DNA from: Eopsaltria australis
Taxonomy: Eukaryota; Chordata; Aves; Passeriformes; Petroicidae
Assembly (NCBI GenBank): GCA_034509425.1
Contig: JAVTVJ010000967.1
Coordinates: 186,001-250,000, forward strand
DNA length: 64,000 bases
Reading direction: 5' to 3'
This document shows positions 55,162 through 64,000 of the stretch, piece by piece. A model generated the notes under the pieces. The model searched no databases and was not told the DNA's origin. It saw only the letters and a list, made by a program, of their open reading frames with translations. How positions within the stretch are numbered: the stretch's first letter is position 1; each line of letters begins with the position of its first letter. Made by a program: the position numbers and the translations under genes.

Positions 55162-55829
55162 TCTCCCCCTTCTCTGTTTAAAGGAAAAGCCTCTCCCATC
55201 TGCTTAGCTAGGCACTTCTTAAGGCAACCAAACAATCTTAGAACAATAAAAATTATTAGAATCACCCACAGTCCAGCTTTGACTAAGGATGCCAACCATC
55301 CTTCAAGTCCCCATTGTCCAAAAAGGTCTTTGAGCCAGTCTGCCTCTCCTTTCGTCCTTAGTTCCTTGATTTGATGCTTCATTTTCTGTATTGTCGCATG
55401 GATGCTCTGGCTATGAGATGACAGGTTAAAACAACACAGCCCTTTAAATTCCTCACAGCCATGTCCATAGGCCAATAAAAGAAAGTTGATGGCTGCTCTA
55501 TTTTGCAGCGTTGCATGCCTGGTGGTTTCTTCATCCTCAAGTAGTTGAGAGAGGGCACTCGAGGTTAGGTTAGCATGCTTTCCGAGCCAGCATTCAAGGT
55601 GGGTAAGTTCACTCAAGGCTTTTGCTACTGCCACTCCAGGCAGGAGAAATGATGCAGCAACCCTTTTAGACAGTAACCAATTAATAATTTTGCTATCACA
55701 ATTTGAGTCTAATTGCTGTATTCCTCTCTTTTGGCGGGCCAATTGAGTATGGTTTCTCCAATATAGAATTTGGGTCTTGTTGGGTGCTAGTACAGAAAGC
55801 CTGCTGAGAGTGCACACACACACACACAC
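55071..55829 (-). CDS. env: A1 env transmembrane subunit, open
   Basis: Open frame of 252 residues holding the whole TM subunit. It has a furin-type site RQKR (32-35), an internal fusion-peptide region between Cys44 and Cys80 as in ALV, and a helix with LQNRAAINFLLLA (108-120), the immunosuppressive-domain region. It then has the C-X6-CC disulfide motif (125-133), a membrane anchor (about 184-200) and a tail that runs into the LTR. Possible N-glycosylation sites are NLTS and NLSS. The first residues (CVCVCT) come from a CA microsatellite, so the natural start is lost. It would mediate membrane fusion in a virus; here SU is broken, so only a partial chain could be made. Confidence 0.8.
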   Translation of the reverse strand: MCVCVCTLSRLSVLAPNKTQILYWRNHTQLARQKRGIQQLDSNCDSKIINWLLSKRVAASFLLPGVAVAKALSELTHLECWLGKHANLTSSALSQLLEDEETTRHATLQNRAAINFLLLAYGHGCEEFKGLCCFNLSSHSQSIHATIQKMKHQIKELRTKGEADWLKDLFGQWGLEGWLASLVKAGLWVILIIFIVLRLFGCLKKCLAKQMGEAFPLNREGGDVVLETTSGTTKKLRGPMTAEAGWWDSSEV

Positions 55830-55850
55830 CCCCCCCCCCCTCCCCGCCCC
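55813..55850. repeat. CA microsatellite and C-run in env
   Basis: A (CA)n run followed by a C-homopolymer, within the SU/TM boundary of A1 env. It has displaced the end of SU and probably grew after insertion. Confidence 0.9.
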
Positions 55851-56459
55851 AGAACTGGGATGGGATTCCGGACCATGCCCGATTCCTACAAATCAGGAAC
55901 ACACCCATAGGCAGTGCTTTGGGGTACATGGGTGACTGCTGGGATGAGATTATCATCCTGGCACCAATTACTGATGGAGTAAACTTTTTCACGACGTGTC
56001 GCGTTTCTACTATGACTCAATTTCTGGTGTTCTGACCAGGATAATGCCATCCCCCCTTTCAGGCTGAAGACAAACCTGAGGCAGTAGATAGCCCCGGGAA
56101 AACCCCAGTAGTAGTAACTCATGGGGTTCCTCTGGTGCTGTCGCCAGCACGTTTACCTATTTCTCCCAAGTGTCCTTCTGGTAGGGCACCTGGTTTGCGA
56201 AAGGCGGTTCGTCTTCATGGAGAGGAATCCCCACCAGACACAACAAAAGTGGATCACTGACGCTGCCCATAGACAGGCACATATGGTCTTGCTGGAGTGC
56301 TTTTGCCAGTGTGACCCACATATTGGCCTTTGGCTGCAGGACAATCCATGCGACGACCTCTGATGGTAACAGGATCCAGGTCAGGAGAATGCAGAGGCAG
56401 GCAATTACAGGCATGGTGGTAAGAAAGGTATGGGCAGTCTTTTTTCTGTGGGATTTCAA
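55851..56459 (-). pseudogene. env: A1 env surface subunit remnant
   Basis: SU in pieces. The N-terminal part (56157-56459) has a signal-peptide-like run (MPVIACLCILLTWILLPSEV), then AWIVLQPKANMWVTLA and a CLSMGSVSDP block, typical of avian ALV-like ERV envelopes. A second piece is open at 55886-56122. A stop lies near 56155 and several more follow. SU would bind the receptor; this one is incomplete. Confidence 0.75.
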
Positions 56460-56648
56460 GCAAAGATTTTTAAGTGATGGTTCTCTATTTTTTCTTTTCC
56501 CCTCTCATCCCTCCTTTTTTCTTATAACACACAGGTAAGGGGGTTGTGGGTTAGGGAAACTCCAGAGGGTAACAGATAAGGGATTTTGGGGTTTAGGGAA
56601 CTGCTTGAAGGCGGCACAATTAGATGTTCACGTGGTTGGTATCTTGGG

Positions 56649-57371
56649 TCAACGTCTTCTCCAAGTGACACTGGTTTCTTTGTCTGGAGTTTCTTTGTCA
56701 GTGTCCGGGGTGTCATCTTTTGGCTGCTCAGGAGTTGCCACCGACGGTCTGAGGTAGGGCTTTACATATTTTCCTGGTAACCACTTGGGCCCTAAAGGTT
56801 GTGGAAACACAGGTGTATCCCCTCCCCCATACAATTAGTTAAAAGGGGCCCGATATTTGTTGGCTTTCTGGATCTTTGACTACTACCGGTGGTTGTTCCT
56901 TTAATTTGGTTCGAGTCGAATTAGTAAAATGCCGGAACACGGGGGGGGGGGGGGGGGTTGGCTCATCGAATGAATTGTTCAAGAAATTTATTGTAAAGAG
57001 GGCCTAACAGAGTCTCTCAATGGGAGAATTGACCTCTGACTCTCCCCACTGTTGGTCCAGGACCATTTTAATTGTTTGATGGGTCCTCTCAACTATACAT
57101 TGGCCTGTGGGGGAGTGGGGAATGCCTGTAATATGTTTGATACCCTACGAGCTAAAAAATTCTTTAAGTCTGTTAGAGACCTATGCAGGACCATTATCGG
57201 TTTTTCTCTCAGCAGGAACGCCCAGGGTACAGAAAGCAAGGAGAAAGTGTTTTACAACATATCTTGCCTTTTCTCCTCCATGGGCAGATTCATAAACAGC
57301 TCCGGAAAATGTAGCCACAGAGACATGTACATATTTTAATCTTCCAAATTGGGTGACATAGGTTACATCTG
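56649..57371 (-). pseudogene. pol: A1 integrase, C-terminal two thirds
   Basis: The minus strand reads DVTYVTQFGRLKYVHVS from the cut edge (first catalytic Asp kept). It then has VATFSGA where the family has a second Asp, so that residue is lost, and TDNGPA and IVERTHQ with the Glu. Stops follow TDNGPA and lie near 57016. The C-terminal piece (56649-56834) has PKWLPGKYVKPYLR. A G-run at 56941-56958 shifts the frame. The cut at 57371 is the E2 insertion site. Confidence 0.8.
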
Positions 57372-58325
57372 TGTTGGAGTTTGGATTTAGTTTTTTTCCT
57401 CAGGAATTTTTCTCCCATGGGTTGCTAAGAGACAAATGACTGAGCTAATAGCTGAGTACTTAAGAGAACAAAGCACAAGGCTAGAGCCTTTCTCCTTGGC
57501 AGGGTGGGGCAGAATCGCCCTCATAGAAGCAGGGCCTGACAACCTGAGATTTCGGAGACTGAAAAAGCAAGGGCGGGGGGAGGTCACTCTCTTGCTCGGG
57601 ACCCTCGGAGCCGGACAGTTGGAGCTGCTGTCTGCTGAACCCACGGCCCCTGAGAAGCCAGCACGGAGCTGCTGGTCTGTCTGTTGTGAGTCTTTTCCTC
57701 TCTGCCCCATCAGGAGCTGCCTGCCACCAGCCTGCCTCTCCCCTGCTCCTCCATGCCGCTCTGAGTTTTTCGCTACATTATAGCGGGGCTCCCCCTGCAC
57801 GCTGGGACCTCTTACCGTCCCAGCTCGCCATGTCTGAGGATCCTGCTGCGGCACCGACACCAGCTGCCCCCCTGAGGGTCTGTGGAACAAAGGCTCTCCC
57901 CCATCCCTCCCTGCCTCGGACAGCCGCCATTGCCGTGTACTACCTGAGCTCACGCCAGAGCGCCCCCCGCAACCGCCGGGGAATCATCACACCCAGAGCG
58001 CCCCCTGCAGCCACCGGGGAATCATCACACCCGAGCGCCCCCTGCAGGCTGTGACTGGAACTGCACCAAAAGAGAAAGGTGCCTGAAGCCAAGCAGGCTG
58101 CCACTGGGTTTCTGGTTCTGTTTGTTGGTTAACACCATAGCTGTTGTTATTTGTTAGCTTTGTTTTAGACATTAGTAAAGAACTGTTATTCCTATTCCCA
58201 TATCTTTGCCTGAGACCCTCTTGATTTCAAATTTATAATAATTCAGAGGGAGAGTGGTTACAGTTTCCCATTCCAAGGAAGGTTCCTGCCTTCCTTAACA
58301 GACACCTGACTTTCAAACCAGGACA
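57372..58325 (+). repeat. E2 5' LTR
   Basis: A 954-bp LTR, TGTTGGAGTTTGG to CAAACCAGGACA. It holds an internal duplicated block around CGCCCCC(C/T)GCA...GGGGAATCATCACACC (57960-58045). TTAGTAAAGAACTG and ATAATAATTC lie near the 3' side. Confidence 0.9.
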
Positions 58326-58330
58326 GATTT

Positions 58331-58348
58331 TGGCACCCAATGTGAGGC
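58331..58348 (+). promoter_or_regulatory. E2 primer-binding site (tRNA-Lys-like)
   Basis: TGGCACCCAATGTGAGGC, five bases after the LTR. It is like the tRNA-Lys(1,2) site with CpG-type changes. Confidence 0.7.
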
Positions 58349-58382
58349 CCGAGAGCAACGAGAGGGAAAAGGATAACAGTTC

Positions 58383-59249
58383 TTGAGTAACGCAGTTTGT
58401 TGTGTGCTAGATATAAAAACCTCATTAGGTTGCACCATGTGGTCTAGCTTATCCCAGTTCGTATGGCAAGTGGTCACAGCTGTCTCTCTCCCATTTGCAG
58501 CCCCGTATCTAAACATGGGCCCTATAACTAAAGCTACGGTGGCTGTTATACAGTTTGTGTTATGGGTCAATAAGGTGAGGAATTCATGGATTTTCAACTT
58601 CCTCTGGAAGGCAGGCATGTCGATTCAGAGCTACCACACACTAATGACATGTTTTCAGGGTTACTTTAATAATAGTACTTACTGTGAGGAAATGACACCA
58701 AAAGAAATTTTCCCACAACCCTTCACCCAGATCTTTGGGCCTATTCCACCAATCTTTGAAGGGTTCAGATCTTCTCTAAATGCAAATGATATCATACAGT
58801 GGCTGGTGTTGCTGATAGGCCTGCTCTATTTAGCATTCAGGGATAAAGGAGGTCTGACTTGGATAGCCACCCTGACACCTACCCTAGACAATAGGGATGA
58901 AGCCCCAGAACCTGACATAGCCCCAGAGACTAGGGACACCATCCCAGAACCTGACATTGCCCCAGACACTAGAGATGCTGCTACAGAGTCTGACCCGGCC
59001 CCACAACCCACCTCAGAAACAACCCACCCGGACTGGGTGGGAGTCCTGGTGAAGGAGATACGCGAGATGGGCCAAGTGCTGAAAGAATACACTTGCCCAG
59101 CTGGTGGGAAACCCTTCCCCTACCCCAAAGAGGGAGAGTCTAATGGGGCAGCAGGGGAACCCAGGGATGTTATAACCGCTCAGGCTCCAGTCAGACCAGA
59201 AGGGCAGCCACAGCCAGCAGCAGGTCAAACCAGAGCAGCCAGTGAGTAA
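58383..59249 (+). CDS. E2 leader ORF: membrane segment plus repeats
   Basis: Open frame of 288 residues after the primer site (a second ATG at codon 19 is also possible). Residues 25-63 are moderately hydrophobic; 138-152 is a clear membrane segment (IIQWLVLLIGLLYLA). Residues 173-207 hold about three copies of a 14-residue P-E-P-D-I-A-P-(E/D)-T-R-D unit. The C-terminal part is Pro/Gln/Ala-rich. It ends in TAA and the homologous reading continues in another frame. The same plan (membrane, then repeats, then gag) is seen in E1, but the repeat sequence is unrelated. No named family comes to mind. Confidence 0.6.
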   Translation: MSNAVCCVLDIKTSLGCTMWSSLSQFVWQVVTAVSLPFAAPYLNMGPITKATVAVIQFVLWVNKVRNSWIFNFLWKAGMSIQSYHTLMTCFQGYFNNSTYCEEMTPKEIFPQPFTQIFGPIPPIFEGFRSSLNANDIIQWLVLLIGLLYLAFRDKGGLTWIATLTPTLDNRDEAPEPDIAPETRDTIPEPDIAPDTRDAATESDPAPQPTSETTHPDWVGVLVKEIREMGQVLKEYTCPAGGKPFPYPKEGESNGAAGEPRDVITAQAPVRPEGQPQPAAGQTRAASE

Positions 59250-60277
59250 TGATGGGGAAGCAGGACCCTCTCAACCAGTAGGGAGGGCACGGATTGAAAT
59301 CACTACCGAGGCCCTGGAGTATGACAGTATCCATAATCTATGAAAAGACATTGTGCGACAGGGTTGTGCGCCTTTTGCAACCTGGTTACTTCGGGTCTGG
59401 GACCTTATGGGTATGGGCGTGCAGCTGGATAGTATTGAGGCAAGGCAGTTGGGACCCTTGACCCATGCATGACTTGGGGGTTGATCAGGTATTCGGAAGA
59501 GACGACGGGCCCCTGTCTCTCTAGGAACGGCTTTTAATAAGTGTAAGAGAGAAGTTTGACAACAGGGAGAAAATGCAGGAGTACCATCATAGAAGACCAT
59601 GGAAGACTCCTGAGGAGGGAATCCAACAGCTGAGGGAAGTGGCAGTATTGGAGGTACTCTTTGGGAGGGATGGACAACATGATAATGACCCCGACAAGGT
59701 CAAGTGTACAGGGCAAATGTTGTGGAATCTGGCAAAGCTAGGGCCCTCCCAATACACCATCTTCATTGCAACAATTAATGCTGATGACAACCGAGAGACA
59801 GTGGGTTCCATAGCCACCAAACTCAGGAATTATGATAGTATGATCAGTGGCCCAATGCAGGCTCAGGTCTCTGCTGTGGTCAAAGACCTCAGAGAGGAGA
59901 TGATGAGAGAGGTGAGGGAGGAGATGAGGATGATGAGTGCGGCACCAGTGCGAGTCACAAGCCCCAAAGTCAGAGCCCAGCGCCCCCCAGCCAGGGAGAG
60001 AGGGTACACCCCACGATCTGAGCTGTGGTTCTTCCTGTGTGACCACGGGGAAGACATGAGGAAGTGGGATAAGAAACCCACTGCTACCTTGGCAGCACGG
60101 GTACAGCAACTCAAGGAGGGAAATACTAACCGAGGCGGGGGGTCTACTAAAGTGAAGGTAGCCTCAGCCTCCTGTGACCGCGATGCCAAATATTACAGAA
60201 GGGAGGACGATCTGTTAGATCCCCTCGAGGGGACCTCGACTATGTATGCCCAGGAAGGAAATGATAACCAGAGCTAG
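59250..60277 (+). pseudogene. gag: E2 gag
   Basis: The N-terminal part (59260-59570) is broken. It has a TGA at 59341-59343 in HNL-stop-KD, then ATWLLRVWDLMGMGVQLD and further shifts. From 59573 a 234-codon frame is open: EEGIQQLREVAVLEV, a helical middle with an E/R/M-rich run (LREEMMREVREEMRMM), then ELWFFLCDHGEDMRKWD shared with E1. No zinc knuckle. It ends in TAG at 60275-60277 with protease following in the same frame. Confidence 0.75.
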
Positions 60278-60808
60278 AGGGGCCCTGCCTCCAGCCAGGA
60301 ATAGGCACGGGAAAACCGGGTCTTTTGGACAGTGTGGATCCGATGGCCTGGCACATCAGAACCACAAAAATATGAAGCGTTAATTGATACTAGTGCGCAG
60401 TGTACCTTAATACCATCGGGACATGTGAGGGCAGAACCTGTTTCTATTGCCGGGGTGACAGGGGGATCGCAGCAATTAACCTTGTTGGAAGCTGAGGTGA
60501 GCCTGACCGGGAAGGAGTGGAAGAAACACCCCATTGTGACTAGTCCAGAGGCCCCGTGTATTCTGGGCATAGACTTCCTCCGGAATGGCTATTGCAAAGA
60601 CCCAAAGAGACTCAGGTGGGCTTTCGGAATAGCGGCTGTGGAAGCAGAGGGCACCAGGCAACTGAACACCTTGCCTAGACTATCAGAAAATCCAAATGGA
60701 GTGGGACTCCTGAGAGTGAAAGAGCAACAAGTGCCAATTGCCACCTCGACAGTGCACCGCCAGCAGTACCAGACAAATCGAGATGCCGTGATCCCCATCC
60801 ACAAATGA
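60278..60808 (+). pseudogene. pro: E2 protease with altered active site
   Basis: In frame with gag after a TAG; a second TAG lies 12 codons on (60302-60304). Open from 60305. The active site reads DTSA at 60386-60397 in place of DTGA, so it is probably inactive. ILGIDFLRNGYCKD gives the C-terminal protease part. The frame ends at 60808 just before RT, which is shifted. Confidence 0.75.
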
Positions 60809-61740
60809 TCCACGACCTGAAAAGCCAAGGAGTGGTCAGTAAAGCTCACTCACCCTTCAACAGCCCCATCTGGCCTGTGCACATATCTGACGGGGAATGG
60901 AGATTGACTGTGGACTATCGTGGCTTGAATGAAGTGACTCCACCATTGAGTGCTGCCGTGCCGGGCATGCTGGAGCTCCAGTACAAGCTGGAGTCCAAGG
61001 CAGCAAAGTGGCATGCCACCATTGACATTGCCAATGCGTTTTTCTCCATCCCTCTGGCAGCGGAGTGCAGGCCTCAGTTCGTCTTCACCTGGAGGAGTGT
61101 GCAATATACCTGGAATCGGCTACCCCAGGGGTGGAGGCACAGCCCCACCATCTGCCATGGACCGATCCAGGCTGCACTGGAAAAGGGTGAGGTTCCAGAG
61201 CATCTCCAATACATCAATGACATCATTGTGTGGGGGAACACGGCAGCAGAAGTATTTGAGAAAGGAGAGAAGATCATCATAATCCTCCTAGAAGCCGGTT
61301 TTGCCACCAAGAAGAGCAAAGTCAAAGGACCTGCTCGAAAGATCCAGTTCCTGGGGGTAAAATGGCAAGATAGACAGCACCAGATTCCCGCGGAGGTCAT
61401 CAATAAGATCACTGCGATGTCTCCGCCAACTAACAAAAAGGAAACTCAAGCTTTCCTAGGGGCCATAGGCTTTTGGAGAATGCACATTCCAGAGTACAGC
61501 CAGATTGTGAGCCCTCTCTACCTAGTTACCCGCACGAAGAACATTTTCAGTGGGGCCCTGAACAGCAACAAGCGTTTGCCCAGATCAAACAGGAGATCGC
61601 TCACACGGTAGCGCTTGGCCCAGTAAGGACGGGACCAGAGGTGAGGAATGTGCTTTACTCTGCAGCCGGGAACAATGGCTTGTCCTGGAGCCTTTGGCAG
61701 AACGTGCCTGGAGACACTCGAGGCCAACCGCTGAGATTCT
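60805..61740 (+). pseudogene. pol: E2 reverse transcriptase
   Basis: Best-kept pol part in the window: open from 60805 to 61611. It has PIWPVHISDGEWRLTVDYRG, FFSIPLAAECRPQFVFTW, the catalytic box YIND (61212-61223) in place of YIDD, and ETQAFLGAIGFWRMHIPEYS. A shift near 61545 moves the connection to a frame open at 61473-61742 (WGPEQQQAFAQIKQEIAHT). The changed Asp would remove a metal ligand. Confidence 0.85.
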
Positions 61741-62400
61741 AGAGCCAAAGTTACAGAGGGTCTGAAGCCAACTACACCCCCACAGAGAAAGAAATCTTGG
61801 CCGCCTATGAAAGAGTTCAAGCCGCCTCAGAAGTAATCAGCACTGAAGCACAACTCCTCCTGGCACCCCGACTACCAGTGCTGAGGTAGATGTTTAAAAG
61901 AAAGGCAGAAAGGCTCCCTCTACCCACCACGCCACCGATGCCACATAGAGTAAGTGGATCGCACTTATCACACAGCACGCCCGCATTGGAAATCCGAACC
62001 GCCCTGGGATCCAAGAAATAATTACGAATTGGCCAGAAGGTGAAAGCTTGGGTCTCACTGATGAAGAGGAGCAAGAACAAGTGACCCGGGCTGAGGAGGC
62101 TCCACCATACAATAAACTGCTAGATGGAGAAAAGTGCTACGCCCTTTTCACTGATAGTTCCTGTCGCATCATAGGGATGAACCGAAAGTAGAAAGCAGCT
62201 GTGTGGAGCCCCACGCGACAGGTTGCAGAAGCCACTGAAGGAGAGGGTGGGTCGAGCCAATTTGCTGAACTCAAAGCCGTTCAGCTGGCGCTGGACATTG
62301 CTGAAAGAGAGAAGTGGCCAAAGCTCTATCTCTACACCGATTTGTGGATGGTAGCCAATGCTCCATGGGGTTGGCTGGAAAAGTGAAAAAAGGCCAACTG
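61741..62400 (+). pseudogene. pol: E2 RT connection / RNase H remnant
   Basis: RNase H with FTDSSC, FAELKAVQLAL and YTDLWM, so three acidic residues of the active site are present. Stops lie at 61740, 61887, 62020, 62190 and 62384 in the family reading. Confidence 0.8.
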
Positions 62401-63467
62401 GCAACGTAGAGGAAAACCAATCTGGGTAGCTGATGAATGGAAAGACATTGCCATTCGGGTAGAGAAGCTACCCGTAAAGGTCCGCCATGTAGATGCCCAT
62501 GTCCGTAAGAGCCGAGCTAATGAGGAACACCAGAACAACAAGCAGGTAGATCACGCTGCGAAGATAGAGGTGGCACAAATAGATTTAGACTGGCAACACA
62601 AAGGAGAGTTGTTCCTAGCCCGATGGGCCCATGATGCCTCAAGCCACCAGGGCAGAGATGTCACCTATAAGTGAGCACGAGACCGAGGGGTGGATCTAAC
62701 CATGGACAGTATCTCCCAGGTGATCCATGATTGTGAGACGTGCGCCGCGATCAAACAGGCCAAGCGGGTGAAGCCTCCATGGTATGGTGGACGGTGGTCC
62801 AAATATAAGTATGGAGAGGCTTGGCAGATTGATTACATCACACTGCCCCAAACCCGCCAAGGCAAGCGCTACGTTCTCACAATGGTGGAAGCCACCACAA
62901 GATGGCTGGAGACCTATCCTGTGCCTCATGCCACTTCCCGGAACACCATCCTGGGCCTCAAAAAACAGGTTCTTTAGAGACATGGTACCCCTGAAAGAAT
63001 TTAATCTGACAATGGGACTCATATCAAAAATAGCCTTATAAACACCTGGGCTAGAGAACATAGCATCGAGTGGGTGTACCATATCCCTTATCATGCACCA
63101 GCAGCTGGGAAAGTTGAACGATACAATGGCCTGCTTAAAACCACCTTGAAAGCACTGGGTGGGGGAACGTTCAAGAACTGGGACACTAATTTAGCAAAGG
63201 CCACATGGTTAGTGAACACCCGAGGCTCCTCCCACTGAGCAGGGCCTGCCCACTCTGACCCCTTGCGAACAACAAATGAAGATAAGGTTCCAGTAGTACA
63301 CATGAGAGGTATGCTGGGAAAGACTGTTTGGGTTAACTCTGCCTCAAGCAAAGACAATCCCACCCGTGGGGTTGTCTTTGCTCAGGGACCAAGCTGCACC
63401 TGGTGGGTGATGCAAAGGAATGGAGAGACCCGATGCATACCTCAAGGAGATCTTGTTTTAGAGTGAA
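62401..63467 (+). pseudogene. pol: E2 integrase remnant
   Basis: N-terminal zinc-binding part with His-His (ARWAHDASSHQGRDVTYK) and CETC. The core has WQIDYITLPQ (Asp) in an open piece 62690-62977, then a stop, SDNGTH (Asp) and GKVERYNG (Glu). The C-terminal piece is open at 63263-63466 and ends the coding region about 110 bases before the 3' LTR. Confidence 0.85.
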
Positions 63468-63573
63468 CTACTTATGACACCGTGCTTGTATCTGTATCTG
63501 CATGTATGTATATACTTCGAAGGTTTAATTTTGATGTAAGGTGTTTGCATGAGAAAAAATTCAGGGTGGAGAA
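63468..63573 (+). other. E2 3' untranslated strip with purine tract
   Basis: 106 bases between integrase and LTR. CAGGGTGGAGAA (63562-63573) abuts the LTR and is the likely polypurine tract. There is no room for env. Confidence 0.75.
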
Positions 63574-64000
63574 TGTTGGAGTTTGGATTTAGTTTTTTTC
63601 CTCAGGAATTTTTCTCCCATGGGTTGCTAAGAGACAAATGACTGAGCTAATAGCTGAGTACTTAAGAGAACAAAGCACAAGGCTAGAGCCTTTCTCCTTG
63701 GCAGGGTGGGGCAGAATCGCCCTCATAGAAGCAGGGCCTGACAACCTGAGATTTCGGAGACTGAAAAAGCAAGGGCGGGGGGAGGTCACTCTCTTGCTCG
63801 GGACCCTCGGAGCCGGACAGTTGGAGCTGCTGTCTGCTGAACCCACGGCCCCTGAGAAGCCAGCACGGAGCTGCTGGTCTGTCTGTTGTGAGTCTTTTCC
63901 TCTCTGCCCCATCAGGAGCTGCCTGCCACCAGCCTGCCTCTCCCCTGCTCCTCCATGCCGCTCCGAGTTTTTCGCTACATTATAGCAGGGCTCCCCCTGC
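63574..64000 (+). repeat. E2 3' LTR, cut by window edge
   Basis: 427 bases seen, matching 57372-57798 with two differences, both at CpG/TpG-type sites (near 63963 and 63987). Confidence 0.9.

Larger units (their letters stand above)
54618..57371 (-). mobile_element. A1: ALV/beta-like provirus, 3' part
   Basis: Minus-strand ERV. Left to right on the + strand it has the 3' LTR, purine tract, env (TM then SU) and the C-terminal half of integrase, then it is cut by E2 at 57371/57372. Its gag and the rest of pol are beyond E2, outside the window. It was inserted in E3. The Env TM subunit is of the ALV type and the integrase is of the alpha/beta type. Confidence 0.85.
57372..64000 (+). mobile_element. 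E2: young ERV-L-like provirus without env
   Basis: Plus-strand provirus: 5' LTR, tRNA-Lys-like primer site, leader ORF, gag, protease, RT, RNase H, integrase and 3' LTR, which runs off the window. No env is present. The two LTRs differ at only 2 of the 427 shared bases, yet the interior has many stops and shifts. It sits in the A1 integrase. The left flank before the LTR is CATCTG; the matching TSD is outside. Confidence 0.9.

Noticed and set aside
57436..57783. 115-codon frame repeated at 63638-63985
   Set aside because: It is inside the two E2 LTRs and identical only because the LTRs are; no domain seen.

Overview
This window is from a bird genome. The evidence is LINE retrotransposons of the CR1 type with short ATTCTG-type 3' tails, an ALV-like retroviral envelope, avian-type ERV LTRs that begin TGT(C/T)..., and four exons of a vertebrate gene. 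The only host gene I can support is CERT1 (COL4A3BP), the ceramide transfer protein. It lies on the + strand, and its exons are at 30077-30193, 48098-48205, 48976-49114 and 50644-50727. They encode the end of the PH domain, the serine-repeat motif, a predicted coiled-coil stretch and an acidic linker. The earlier and later exons, including the FFAT motif and START domain, lie outside the window. All four exons are open, keep phase with each other and have AG/GT borders. CERT1 is Z-linked in birds as far as I know. The very high load of endogenous retroviruses (ERVs) would fit a W-linked copy, but that is inference.

Almost everything else is nested retroelements. At 1-10876, two gammaretrovirus-like proviruses lie on the minus strand. 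G1 (1-3808) is inserted in the pol gene of G2 (3809-10876). G2 is also split by three solo LTRs: an ERVL-type LTR at 3823-5013, a 460-bp LTR at 7688-8147 and an ALV/beta-like LTR at 8707-9291. From 10877 to 27753, minus-strand CR1 copies are cut up by at least a dozen LTRs, several with exact target-site duplications (TSDs). These include a family of long LTRs (about 1.1-1.7 kb) built from short CCATGG/GGAGCAG-rich repeats.

From 27754 to 53588 the CERT1 introns begin, and they carry three large insertions. The first is E1 (30747-37012, minus), an env-less ERV-L-like provirus. The second is S1 (41233-47386, minus), with a tRNA-Ser-like primer site, two 704-bp LTRs and a perfect 5-bp TSD inside a CR1. 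The third is a plus-strand CR1 with a solo LTR in it (37910-39565). Two more solo LTRs and a CpG-rich block at 52438-53115 follow.

From 53589 to 64000 there is a three-deep nest: an ERV-L pol fragment (E3, +), interrupted by an ALV/beta-like provirus (A1, -), which is itself cut in its integrase by a young ERV-L-like provirus (E2, +) that runs off the right edge.

The most interesting signals are in the ERV-L-like elements. E1 and E2 each have an open reading frame upstream of gag with a membrane segment and a repeat array. In E1 the array is four evenly spaced (G)TQT-like motifs that resemble dynein light chain (LC8) sites. E1 and E2 also share stop codons at matching positions: TGA before gag and TAG between gag and protease. 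E2 and S1 have nearly identical LTRs but badly broken coding regions, which suggests they were copied in trans while already defective. All functional statements about these old retroviral copies are by family resemblance; none looks replication-competent.
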